From assembly GCF_012976305.1 (NCBI RefSeq), contig NZ_JABDSR010000016.1, positions 1 through 33,461 of the forward strand: a stretch of DNA of 33,461 nt, given 5' to 3'. The notes below the pieces were generated by a model. It searched no databases. It was not told where the DNA came from and worked only from the letters and a program-made list of their open reading frames with translations. Positions 24,771 through 33,228 of the stretch are shown one piece after another; the stretch's first letter is position 1; each line of letters starts with the position of its first letter. The position numbers and the translations under genes are program-made. Origin of the DNA: Peptoniphilus faecalis (GTDB lineage: Bacteria; Bacillota; Clostridia; Tissierellales; Peptoniphilaceae).

Positions 24771-25037
24771 ATGATAAATAAAAAGGTTGTACTTAATAAT
24801 AGCGAAGGGCTTCACGCAAGAGCGGCTGCACTTTTTGTGAGAGAAGCAAATAAATTTGCTTCTGACATAAATTTAGAAGCGCATGGCGACAGGGTTAATG
24901 GCAAGAGTATAATTGGAATTATGTCTCTTGGAGCTTTTAGTGGTGAAGAGATTATCATTGAAGCTGAAGGTGCTGACGAAGAAGAAGCCGTTGAGAGATT
25001 ATCTCACATAGTTGAAAAAGAATTTATAAATCTTTAA
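24771..25037 (+). CDS. Phosphocarrier protein HPr
   Basis: Protein of 88 residues. The phosphorylatable His15 is in GLHARAAALF, with Arg17 kept, and the HPr kinase target Ser46 is in NGKSIIGIMSLG. Having both sites indicates a true PTS HPr with regulatory phosphorylation, rather than Crh, which lacks His15. Start ATG 24771 has GAGGGGTG upstream; an in-frame GTG at 24762 sits inside that site. It is co-transcribed with whiA and followed by a strong terminator. Confidence 0.93.
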   Translation: MINKKVVLNNSEGLHARAAALFVREANKFASDINLEAHGDRVNGKSIIGIMSLGAFSGEEIIIEAEGADEEEAVERLSHIVEKEFINL

Positions 25038-25047
25038 TATGCTTTTT

Positions 25048-25078
25048 AGAGTTTTGCTTTGGCGAAACTCTTTTTTTT
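25048..25078 (+). terminator. Terminator after HPr
   Basis: Arms AGAGTTTTGC (25048-25057) and GCGAAACTCT (25062-25071, one wobble) around a short loop, then T up to 25078. An ISL3-type end begins at the next base. Confidence 0.9.
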
Positions 25079-25500
25079 GGTTCTTTGTCAAATAGTGTTG
25101 GTAGATAAAAGTGATATGGTTTATTGCCTAGACCATAAAGATAGAATCAATAGAATTAAAGACAGACTGTTTTCTATTTTTATAGATTCTTTAATTTCTT
25201 TAACTTCAGATTTTAAATTTTTCATGATATGCTTTGGATAAATGGCAACTGGAATAAGAACAATCTTTCCATTATCCTCTAAAAAGTCAAGGAGAGTAAA
25301 GTTGAAAGAATGAAAGTAAGTAATTGTAGTATAGTTATAATAGAAAAAGAATAATGAAATAAGCCTTGGAGATAATATCTTCAGGGGTTTTTATACTCTA
25401 AGGATAGTGAGTTATGGGTAGTAAGATACAGCTTTAGACTGCGAACAAAGTGTAAGGATGCAAAGAGAGATGTGCATTAGAATTTATTTGACTAAGAATA
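25079..25500 (+). mobile_element. Decayed ISL3-related element (MITE-like remnant)
   Basis: The left end GGTTCTTTGTCAAATAGTG is identical to the ISL3 copies at the window edges for the first 24 bases. It is followed by a shortened version of their stem-loop (ATGGTTTA with TAGACCAT). About 420 bp on, the inverse end reads TATTCTTAGTCAAATA (25500 down), sharing TTCTTnGTCAAATA. No transposase frame survives between them. The unit starts directly after the HPr terminator T-run. No target duplication is evident. Confidence 0.55.
25121..25390 (-). pseudogene. Unidentified coding remnant inside the decayed element
   Basis: A minus-strand frame of 89 sense codons is open but has no convincing start. 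It contains a protein-like stretch (TLLDFLEDNGKIVLIPVAIY, then PKHIMKNLKSEVKEIKESIK) next to hydrophobic segments. It does not look like an ISL3 transposase. I do not recognise the family; it may be the tail of a small membrane protein captured or stranded by the IS. Whether it was ever expressed cannot be told. Confidence 0.35.
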
Positions 25501-25705
25501 CAAATTGTTAAACAGTATTGATGAAAAAATAAGTAAAGTACAAGAAAATTCGGCAATTTGTAAAATATTTTTGTTGATAAATTATTGGCACTATACTATA
25601 GAACCTTTTTCATATCCTTTTAATTAAACTAAGGTTTTGATAAAATATAGTTAGATAATTTTTTAAAATAATTTGATGTTTGTATAAAGATTAAAGGATG
25701 ATTTT
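25501..25705. other. Non-coding stretch before dnaE
   Basis: Together with the decayed element, this completes a 668-bp region without a functional gene. It holds the likely dnaE promoter and a weak inverted repeat (AACCTT 25602-25607 with AAGGTT 25631-25636). Nothing else was recognised. Confidence 0.6.
25574..25602 (+). promoter_or_regulatory. Putative promoter of dnaE-pfkA-pyk
   Basis: TTGATA (25574-25579), 17-bp spacer, TATAGA (25597-25602). A TATACT overlaps just upstream. The leader to dnaE would be about 95 nt. Confidence 0.5.
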
Positions 25706-28700
25706 ATGAATAAATTTGTGCATTTGCATTTGCACAGCGAGTATTCTCTTCTTGATGGTTCCACAAGAATAAGTCTTTTGCCAAAGAGGGTAAAGGATTT
25801 GGGAATGGATGCCGTTGCCTTAACTGATCACGGAAATATGTATGGTGCCATTGCCTTTTATAAAGCTTGTAAAGATGTGGGCATAAAACCAATTTTGGGC
25901 TGTGAGGTTTATATCTCAGAAAAAGATTTGAATATTAAGGATAAGTCCAACAAGAGATACCACTTGATACTTTTGGCAGAAAATAATGAGGGTTTTAAAA
26001 ATATTATGAAAATCGTCTCCATTGGGTTTGTTGATGGATATTATTACAAGCCAAGGGTTGACAAGGGTGTTTTAAAAAAATATTCCAAGGGTGTAATTGC
26101 AACTTCAGCTTGCCTTGGAGGCGAAGTTCAAAGATTTATTTTAGACAGAAATTTGGAAGCTGCAAAATCTGCTGCAATGGAGTACAGAGAAATTTTTGGC
26201 GAAAATAATTTTTTCTTGGAACTTCAAGACCATGGAATGCCAGAGCAAGCTCGAGTAAACCGTGAACTTGTGAAAATATCAGAGGAGCTAGATATTCCTC
26301 TTATTGCTTCAAATGATGTTCACTACCTAGATAAAGATGATGCAAAGAGTCACGATGTGCTTTTATGCATTCAAACTGGAAAGACAATTAATGAAGAAGA
26401 TCGAATGAAATTCCCATCAGATGAATTTTATTTAAAATCACCTGATGAAATGGCAGCACTTTTCCCTGAAAACAGGTCTGCACTTGAGAATACAGTAAAA
26501 ATCGCCAATAGATGCAATGTTGAAATAAAATTCCACGACCTCCATCTTCCCGAATTTAATGTGCCTAGTGAATACACTCACGAAGAGTACTTAAAAAAGC
26601 TTGCAGTCGAAGGGATGTATTCTCGCTACGAAAATATAACAGAGGAAATAAAAAAAAGGTTTGAATTTGAATTTAATACAATAAAAAACATGGGTTATGT
26701 GGATTATTTTTTAATAGTATGGGATTTTATTAGATATGCACGAAAACATGAAATTCAGGTTGGACCGGGAAGAGGCTCAGCCGCAGGTAGCATGATTTCT
26801 TATTGCCTTGGAATAACAGATGTGGATCCACTAGAGTTTGATCTTCTATTTGAAAGATTTTTAAATCCAGAGAGAGTTTCCATGCCAGATATTGATATCG
26901 ACTTTTGTTATGAAAGACGTGAAGAAGTTATTGAGTATGTAAATAGAAAGTATGGGGAATCCCATGTTGCACAAATTGTAACTTTTGGAACTATGGCTGC
27001 AAGAAATGCTATAAGGGATGTGGGGCGTGCCCTCGACATGAGCTATGCAAAGGTGGACTATATTGCAAAACAAGTTCCACAAGCATTAAATATGACAATA
27101 GATAAGGCACTGGAAATTTCTGAAACATTTAAGGAAATTTACGAAAGTGAAGAGGATTCAAGAGTTTTAATCGACATGGCATTAAAGCTAGAAGGTCTAC
27201 CAAGGCATACTTCCACTCATGCAGCTGGAGTCGTAATTTCAAAGGATGAACTTACTGAATATGTTCCTCTAACTCGAAACGACAAAATAATTGCAACTCA
27301 ATTTAACATGATTGAGCTTGAAGAGTTAGGTCTATTAAAGATGGACTTCTTGGGATTAAGAACTTTGACTGTAATAAGAGATGCGATAAATTTAATAAAA
27401 GAAAATGAAGGTAGGACTATTTCCTTTGAAAAACTAGATTATAAAGACTCAAATGTGTTAGAGATGTTTGCAAAATCGGAAACTCTTGGCGTTTTTCAAT
27501 TTGAATCAAGTGGCATGAGAGCTTTTTTAAAGGAATTAAAACCTGATGAATTTTCTGATTTAGTTGCAGCAAATGCGCTTTTTAGACCAGGACCAATGAA
27601 GCAAATTCCAAAATTCGTGGCATCAAAACACGACAAGAGCAAAATTTCTTACATTCACCCAAAACTTGAGCCAATACTAAAATCCACTTATGGTTGTATA
27701 GTTTATCAAGAACAGGTAATGCAAATTGTACAACAAATTGGCGGATATTCACTAGGTAGAGCCGACATTGTAAGACGTGCTATTTCTAAGAAAAAAATGA
27801 AGGTAATGGAAGAGGAAAGGCAAAACTTTATTTATGGCAACGAAAAAGAAGGAGTTTGCGGTGCGATTGCAAATGGCGTTGATGAAAAATCTGCAAATGA
27901 AATTTATGATTTAATAATAGATTTTGCAGATTATGCCTTTAACAAATCTCACTCAGTTGCATATTCAGTGGTTGCTTATAGGACTGCTTGGCTAAAATAT
28001 TATTATCCAAGGGAATTTATGGCAGCACAAATCTCAACTTATACAAATGATATAAAGCAAGTTAGCCTTTACATTGAAGAAATAAAAAGACTGGGAATAG
28101 AAATTTTGCCACCTAATATAAATTATTCTTTCAAGAATTTCACTGTTGAAAATAATAAAATTAGGTTTGGACTAAAGGCAGTAAAAAATGTGGGAAACAG
28201 TTTAATAGATGTAATAGTTAAGGGACGTGAAAAGGGCGAATATAAATCACTTAAAGACTTCGTAGATAGAATCAATGCAATTGACAAATCAGTGTTAAAC
28301 AAAAGAGCTGTGGAGTCATTAATAAGATGTGGTGCTATGGATGACTTTGAAGGCAATAGAGCGCAGTACCTTGCAATTTATGAATCGGTACTCTCCTCTT
28401 CATCAAGCACGGCGAAAAACAATGTACTTGGACAATTTTCTATTTTTGAAAACACAAAGGTGAGTGAGGATCTTCCTGAGCTAAAAGATTTTAAGCAAAA
28501 GGATAAACTCGACATGGAAAAGGAAGTTATAGGAATGTATATTTCCGGTCATCCTCTTGATCCTTATAGAGAATTAATTGAGAAGAACACAAATATTAAT
28601 ACAAATCAAATTTTTGAAAAGTATAGAGAAAATCTTTTGAAATCAAGTAAAGTAAAAGTTGGCGGAATTTTAAAATCAAAAAAGACTATGATTACAAAGA

Positions 28701-29131
28701 ACAACAAGATGATGGCTTTTGCAGCTTTAGAAGACCTCTTTGGCACAATTGAACTTGTAATTTTCCCAAATGTTTTTTCAAAATACAGGGATTTAATCGA
28801 AGATGAAAATGTAGTTTTTGTTGAAGGACATTTCCAAGAATCAGAAGTTGAAGAGCCAAAAATTTTAGTGGACAGCATCTCAAAGATAAAGATGCCGACT
28901 AAAGATAAATTATATATTTCCGTTGATTCCATAAAAAATGAAAATGTAGGCGAAATAAAAAAAATATTAAGGGATTATGAAGGTAACACTCCAGTAATAT
29001 TTTTTGAAGAAAAAAGCAGAAGAGCCTTTGGAACTGATTCAAACATGTGGGTTGATTCTACATCCTTTGATGAGATTCAAAATAAATTGGCAGTGTATAC
29101 TAAGAGCAGAGAGAAAATTATTTTAAAGTAG
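25706..29131 (+). CDS. dnaE: DNA polymerase III subunit alpha, DnaE type
   Basis: Protein of 1141 residues. The N-terminal PHP domain begins HLHLHSEYSLLDGSTR. The family C polymerase core has GPGRGSAAGSMISYCLG and the catalytic aspartates in PDIDIDFCYERREE (near 394-398). Then come GLLKMDFLGLRTL, the helix-hairpin-helix region, and an OB-fold near 975-1050 (KVGGILKSKKTMI). It has no internal DnaQ-type exonuclease domain, so it is DnaE rather than PolC; in Bacillota DnaE usually extends lagging-strand primers while PolC does bulk synthesis. AAAGGATGATTTT precedes the ATG. It is followed at once by pfkA and pyk. Confidence 0.96.
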   Translation: MNKFVHLHLHSEYSLLDGSTRISLLPKRVKDLGMDAVALTDHGNMYGAIAFYKACKDVGIKPILGCEVYISEKDLNIKDKSNKRYHLILLAENNEGFKNIMKIVSIGFVDGYYYKPRVDKGVLKKYSKGVIATSACLGGEVQRFILDRNLEAAKSAAMEYREIFGENNFFLELQDHGMPEQARVNRELVKISEELDIPLIASNDVHYLDKDDAKSHDVLLCIQTGKTINEEDRMKFPSDEFYLKSPDEMAALFPENRSALENTVKIANRCNVEIKFHDLHLPEFNVPSEYTHEEYLKKLAVEGMYSRYENITEEIKKRFEFEFNTIKNMGYVDYFLIVWDFIRYARKHEIQVGPGRGSAAGSMISYCLGITDVDPLEFDLLFERFLNPERVSMPDIDIDFCYERREEVIEYVNRKYGESHVAQIVTFGTMAARNAIRDVGRALDMSYAKVDYIAKQVPQALNMTIDKALEISETFKEIYESEEDSRVLIDMALKLEGLPRHTSTHAAGVVISKDELTEYVPLTRNDKIIATQFNMIELEELGLLKMDFLGLRTLTVIRDAINLIKENEGRTISFEKLDYKDSNVLEMFAKSETLGVFQFESSGMRAFLKELKPDEFSDLVAANALFRPGPMKQIPKFVASKHDKSKISYIHPKLEPILKSTYGCIVYQEQVMQIVQQIGGYSLGRADIVRRAISKKKMKVMEEERQNFIYGNEKEGVCGAIANGVDEKSANEIYDLIIDFADYAFNKSHSVAYSVVAYRTAWLKYYYPREFMAAQISTYTNDIKQVSLYIEEIKRLGIEILPPNINYSFKNFTVENNKIRFGLKAVKNVGNSLIDVIVKGREKGEYKSLKDFVDRINAIDKSVLNKRAVESLIRCGAMDDFEGNRAQYLAIYESVLSSSSSTAKNNVLGQFSIFENTKVSEDLPELKDFKQKDKLDMEKEVIGMYISGHPLDPYRELIEKNTNINTNQIFEKYRENLLKSSKVKVGGILKSKKTMITKNNKMMAFAALEDLFGTIELVIFPNVFSKYRDLIEDENVVFVEGHFQESEVEEPKILVDSISKIKMPTKDKLYISVDSIKNENVGEIKKILRDYEGNTPVIFFEEKSRRAFGTDSNMWVDSTSFDEIQNKLAVYTKSREKIILK

Positions 29132-29137
29132 GTGTGT

Positions 29138-30091
29138 ATGAGAATTGCAATTTTAACAAGTGGAGGCGATGCTCCTGGCATGAATGCCACAATAAGAGCA
29201 GTTACTAGGACTTGTATTTACGAGGGTATAGAAGTTTTTGGCATAAGTGGAGGTTATGAAGGTTTAATTGATGCAAAATTTGAAAAATTAGTTCAGTCTT
29301 CAGTTGCCGACATCATTCAAAGGGGAGGAACAATTTTATCAACTTCAAGGTCTGAAAGATTTATGACTGAAGAAGGTTTGGAGAAGGCGATAAATTCTCT
29401 AAAAATTTTTGAAATAGATGCACTTATTGTACTTGGAGGAGATGGGAGTTTAAGAGGGGCAAAGATGTTAAGAGATCGTGGAATAAATGTAATTGGAATT
29501 CCTTGTTCTATTGACAATGATCTTGCCTATACGGATTTTACTATTGGATTCATGACCGCAGTGGAAACTGTAACTGAAGCGATAAGTCATATTAGAGACA
29601 CCACAGAAGCACATTGTCGTGCAAATATAGTTGAAGTAATGGGAAGAGAATGCGGCGATATCGCACTTTATTCTGGAGTTTCTTCTGGTGCAGAATCAAT
29701 TATTGTGCCAGAAATACCTCTAGATATGAATGAAATTGCAGAGAAGGCAATTATGGGAAAGAACAGAGGCAAAAAGCATCACATAATTATTATGGCTGAA
29801 GGCTGTGGATCGGCTTTTGATTTTGCAAAAGAGTTTGAAAAATTTACGGGCATAGATACAAGGGTAACTGTTCTTGGTTACATCCAAAGAGGGGGAGCAC
29901 CAAGTATTTTCGATAGAATTTTGGCATCAGAACTTGGATACTTGGCAGTAAAAGAAGCAAAACTTGGAAATTCTCTTGCCCTTGGTTTTAAAGATGGAAT
30001 TGCAATAAAAATGAGTTTTGAGGAAATTTTTAAAATAAAAAAAGTTTTTAGACATGATCTACTGGATATACTAAAAATAGTTTCAATATGA
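29138..30091 (+). CDS. pfkA: ATP-dependent 6-phosphofructokinase
   Basis: Protein of 317 residues. The ATP-binding segments are TSGGDAPGMN and GGDGS (100-104); Gly in the fourth position is the mark of ATP rather than pyrophosphate use. The catalytic Asp126 is in CSIDND, where most family members have GTIDND; the substitution of Ser for the conserved Thr is conservative. GRECGDIAL and MAEGCGS are also kept. It commits fructose-6-phosphate to glycolysis. ATG 29138 is chosen for alignment with the family start; AGGTG overlaps the dnaE stop. Confidence 0.94.
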   Translation: MRIAILTSGGDAPGMNATIRAVTRTCIYEGIEVFGISGGYEGLIDAKFEKLVQSSVADIIQRGGTILSTSRSERFMTEEGLEKAINSLKIFEIDALIVLGGDGSLRGAKMLRDRGINVIGIPCSIDNDLAYTDFTIGFMTAVETVTEAISHIRDTTEAHCRANIVEVMGRECGDIALYSGVSSGAESIIVPEIPLDMNEIAEKAIMGKNRGKKHHIIIMAEGCGSAFDFAKEFEKFTGIDTRVTVLGYIQRGGAPSIFDRILASELGYLAVKEAKLGNSLALGFKDGIAIKMSFEEIFKIKKVFRHDLLDILKIVSI

Positions 30092-30098
30092 GGTGAAT

Positions 30099-31832
30099 AT
30101 GAAAAGGACAAAGATTGTTGCTACAATTGGACCTTCAAGTGAAAGTGAAGAGATTTTAAAAAAATTATTCACAGAAGGCGTAAATGTAGCGAGATTAAAT
30201 TTTTCTCACGGAAGCCACGAAGAACATAAAATAAAAATTGACAGAATAAAAAAAATAAGGCGAGAAATGGATCTTCCCATTGGAATAATGCTTGACACAA
30301 AGGGACCAGAAATTAGACTAGGCGATATAGATGGAGAAGTAAGCCTAGAATCAGGCGATGAATTTATTTTAACTACAAAGGATCTATTAGGCGACAAAAA
30401 GATTGCAAGTATTTCCTACAAGGAGCTTTACAAGGATTTAAAAGAGGGCGAAAAAATATTAATTGACGACGGACTTGTGGAGCTACAGGTAAAAAAAATT
30501 CAAGGCGAAGAAATTATTACAGAAGTAAAAAACTCTGGAGCAATTTCATCTCACAAGGGAGTAAATGTGCCGGGAGCAAATTTAAATCTTCCTGCTCTAA
30601 CAGAAAGAGATATTGAAGATATAAAATTTGGAATAAGGGAAGATATTGACTTTATTGCAGCATCTTTTATTAGAAGTAGAGAAGATGTACTTGCAATAAG
30701 AAGGGTTCTAGAAGAGGAAAAAGATTACACTACAAAAATTATTTCAAAAATTGAATCCCAAAGGGCGGTAGAATTAATCGACGAAATAATCGAAGTTTCT
30801 GACGGGATAATGGTGGCAAGGGGAGATCTTGGCGTAGAAATTGAAACAGAAGCCGTTCCAATTGTGCAAAAAGAAATTATAAAAAAATGCAATATCGTCG
30901 GCAAAACTGTAATTACTGCCACGCAAATGCTTGATTCCATGATTAGAAATCCAAGGCCAACTCGTGCAGAGACAAATGATGTTGCAAATGCAGTCTTAGA
31001 TGGAACAAGTGCAGTTATGCTTTCTGGAGAAACTGCAAGTGGAAAATATCCCATTGAAGCTGTTGTTACAATGAGAAAAATTTTGGAGTACACAGAAAAG
31101 ACAATTGATCACGACGAAATTTTGAAAAACAGAATAAGAGATGTGGAAAATTCCATGACTAACTCCATTGGCAAGAGTGCCTGTGTAATTGCAAGAGATC
31201 TTCACGCAGAGGCAATTATTACTGCTACAACTTCAGGGAATACTTCGAGAGCTATTGCAAAATTTAGACCAGAGACGCCAATAATCGCATCAACACCCTT
31301 CGAAAAAATTAAAAATCAATTGAGCATTGTGTGGGGCATTATGCCAGTAAAAGTTTTGAACTTCAAAGACACGGACAATTTAATAGATGCATCCATTGAT
31401 GTAGCAGTTGCAAAGGGATTTATAAAATCTGGCGACTTAGTTGTGTTGACAGCAGGAGTACCGGCAGGCATTGCTGGTTCCACAAATTTATTGAAGATCG
31501 AAAATGTTTCAGAAATTTTGGGACGAGGAACTGCCCTTGGGAAAAAGAAAAAGAAGGCACGAGCAGTTGTAGCTAATAGAATTGAAGATTTAGAAAAAAA
31601 CTTTAAAACTAAGGACATAATAGTCTGCAATGGAACTGATGGCAGAATGATTTCTTATATGGAAAAGTCTTCAGGATTTATTACAGAAGAAGCAGGTTTT
31701 ACATCAAATGGGGCTGTAGCGGCAATTTCTCTTGGCAAAACTGCAATTGTTGGTGTAAAAAACATCACAGAAAAGATAAAAACAGGAGATATTATAACAA
31801 TTGATCCAATAGATGCAACTGTGAGAAGATAA
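30099..31832 (+). CDS. pyk: Pyruvate kinase
   Basis: Protein of 577 residues. The catalytic barrel includes RTKIVATIGPSSES, NFSHGSHEEH, MLDTKGPEIRLG, ISKIESQRAVE, MVARGDLGVEIE and TATQMLDSMIRNPRPTRAE. The length exceeds the 470-residue core because of an extra C-terminal domain (about 480-577, with GAVAAISLGKTAIVGV) like the PEP-utilising mobile domain found in Bacillus Pyk. It makes ATP and pyruvate. It starts 7 bp after pfkA, with GAGGTGA as ribosome binding site, and ends the operon at a strong terminator. Confidence 0.95.
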   Translation: MKRTKIVATIGPSSESEEILKKLFTEGVNVARLNFSHGSHEEHKIKIDRIKKIRREMDLPIGIMLDTKGPEIRLGDIDGEVSLESGDEFILTTKDLLGDKKIASISYKELYKDLKEGEKILIDDGLVELQVKKIQGEEIITEVKNSGAISSHKGVNVPGANLNLPALTERDIEDIKFGIREDIDFIAASFIRSREDVLAIRRVLEEEKDYTTKIISKIESQRAVELIDEIIEVSDGIMVARGDLGVEIETEAVPIVQKEIIKKCNIVGKTVITATQMLDSMIRNPRPTRAETNDVANAVLDGTSAVMLSGETASGKYPIEAVVTMRKILEYTEKTIDHDEILKNRIRDVENSMTNSIGKSACVIARDLHAEAIITATTSGNTSRAIAKFRPETPIIASTPFEKIKNQLSIVWGIMPVKVLNFKDTDNLIDASIDVAVAKGFIKSGDLVVLTAGVPAGIAGSTNLLKIENVSEILGRGTALGKKKKKARAVVANRIEDLEKNFKTKDIIVCNGTDGRMISYMEKSSGFITEEAGFTSNGAVAAISLGKTAIVGVKNITEKIKTGDIITIDPIDATVRR

Positions 31833-31844
31833 TTATAAACTATA

Positions 31845-31887
31845 AAAAAGACCTTTGTGATTAAAAATTATCACTAAAAAGGTCTTT
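31845..31887. terminator. Bidirectional terminator between pyk and the CmpB-like gene
   Basis: Arms AAAAGACCTTT and AAAGGTCTTTT plus an inner TGA/TCA pair. On the plus strand the T-run is TTTTATTTTTG. On the minus strand the hairpin begins inside the last codons of the CmpB-like gene, so its stop codon (31863-31861) lies in the loop region. Confidence 0.85.
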
Positions 31888-32589
31888 TATTTTTGTATAA
31901 TCGATTTTCTTTAAAATTTCTTCACGTTCCTTTAAATTTGAATTGAAGTTTTCGAATTTTACTTTAAACTTTTTTGACTCCGACATTAATTTTAAATTTG
32001 AAATCCTGTCAGATTCATTTAAATAATTAAAATAAATTTTGCTTCTCGCATCTAATGCACAATAAATCTTGTCGAGGCTCTTTGAAAGCCCAAGCAAATT
32101 GTTTAGAGTTAAAAGAAGATCTATTACGAAGATGAAAGTTAATAAAAAGGCTACTGAATTAATAATTTTATCTTCAGCTGCAGAGAAAAATAATAACATA
32201 ACTGGTGTTAAGTATTTTACAATAATTATATTTGCCATTCCAAAAACTATTAAACCGTAAAGACACACTCTTCTTTTAATTTGAAAAGGATAGGCACCGT
32301 AATCCCACCATCTTTGGTGAAAAAATCTTTCCAATAAGTAACCAATGACATACTCAATTGTGCAGGACAAAAGTGCAGAATAAATAAAAATGTAAAAGCT
32401 TGAGTCAAAGTTTTTTAATATTAAATAGGATACAGTTGCACCAATGCCATAGATTGGACAAAAAGGACCAATTAAAAAGCCTCTGTTATAAATTTTATCT
32501 AGCTCAATTTTGGAACAAGGGAAACTTTCCCACAACCAACCTATAAAGGAGTAGATAAAAAATATTAGGTATAGTTCTGCAATTTTCAT
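31861..32589 (-). CDS. Membrane protein, putative ABC-transporter type IV (CmpB) family
   Basis: Protein of 242 residues. The N-terminal half has about five membrane helices with the conserved family pattern FFIYSFIGWLWESF, NRGFLIGPFCPIYGIGA and WWDYGAYPFQIKRRVCLYG, as in PF06541. The C-terminal about 70 residues are charged and probably cytoplasmic helices. The family is common in anaerobic Bacillota. Despite the family name, no ABC ATPase is nearby and its function is unknown. The start overlaps the HD-domain gene end by 4 bp, which implies a two-gene operon. Confidence 0.8.
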   Translation of the reverse strand: MKIAELYLIFFIYSFIGWLWESFPCSKIELDKIYNRGFLIGPFCPIYGIGATVSYLILKNFDSSFYIFIYSALLSCTIEYVIGYLLERFFHQRWWDYGAYPFQIKRRVCLYGLIVFGMANIIIVKYLTPVMLLFFSAAEDKIINSVAFLLTFIFVIDLLLTLNNLLGLSKSLDKIYCALDARSKIYFNYLNESDRISNLKLMSESKKFKVKFENFNSNLKEREEILKKIDYTKIKDLFSDNF

Positions 32590-33056
32590 AAATTTTCAAA
32601 ACCCACTTTCATAGATTTTCTCCTAACAGTTTCCACTATGGAAACATATTTGTCAGAATAAGTTACAATCCAAGATTCCAAATACTTTGGCGGAAGAATA
32701 GTTAGAGGAAACATGTGCTTGATTATAATGTCCTTTTCAATTCTATTTATCTTTAATTCACTCTTTGCATTTAAGTATGCCTTCATTGGATGAGTGAAAC
32801 CATGGATCCAGCGTTCTTTCTTGCCATCATGCCAATCGTATAGAAAGTAATCGTGAAGTAGGGCACCCCTTATAAGGGAGTCCATGTCCACATTTAAATT
32901 GTATTTTTCTACAATTTCAATTGATTTTTTTGCAACAGAAATAACGTGATAATAGACAGAAGTATTTCCGTGTTGTATGAAATTTTTTGTTTCTTTAAAT
33001 CTCGTGTTTTCATTTAAGAAAGCGATGATTTCTTCAAGTTTTTTTTGGTTATTCAT
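32586..33056 (-). CDS. HD-domain metal-dependent phosphohydrolase
   Basis: Protein of 156 residues. The metal ligands of the HD superfamily are in place: His37 (YYHVISVA), His68-Asp69 (LLHDYF), His114 (IKHMFP) and Asp135 (YSDKY). The single compact domain has no sensor part. Small proteins of this type hydrolyse phosphate esters or nucleotides; the substrate cannot be told. AGGAGATTAT precedes the ATG. It is translationally coupled with the downstream CmpB-like membrane protein. A TATAAT on the minus strand (33084-33079) may be its -10 box. Confidence 0.85.
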   Translation of the reverse strand: MNNQKKLEEIIAFLNENTRFKETKNFIQHGNTSVYYHVISVAKKSIEIVEKYNLNVDMDSLIRGALLHDYFLYDWHDGKKERWIHGFTHPMKAYLNAKSELKINRIEKDIIIKHMFPLTILPPKYLESWIVTYSDKYVSIVETVRRKSMKVGFENL

Positions 33057-33197
33057 ATAATCTCCTGAGTATTATTCTATTATATAAAAGTAAAAAAAAT
33101 TCAAAGTTTGTGTTAAATTTTTAATACATTGCAAATCTTATATTTCTATAGCAAAGGAGTTTAAAATTTTATTTTTTAACATAAAATTCGCAAAAAA

Positions 33198-33225
33198 ATA
33201 AAAGCCATATTTCTATGACTTTTAT
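33198..33225. terminator. Terminator-like hairpin at the edge of the right IS
   Basis: ATAAAAG (33198-33204) pairs with CTTTTAT (33219-33225); after one mismatch, CATA pairs with TATG around a TTTC loop. The ISL3 end begins four bases further on. Confidence 0.5.
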
Positions 33226-33228
33226 ATT

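Noticed and set aside
25059-25241. 60-codon plus-strand ORF after HPr
   Set aside because: It begins inside the HPr terminator and runs through the ISL3 terminal repeat; no ribosome binding site.
25602-25640. Terminator before dnaE (AACCTT with AAGGTT)
   Set aside because: The stem is only six pairs with a long AT-rich loop and a broken T-run; too weak to call.
28606-28932. 108-codon minus-strand ORF inside dnaE
   Set aside because: It lies opposite the OB-fold coding region of an intact dnaE, with no ribosome binding site and no recognisable protein character.
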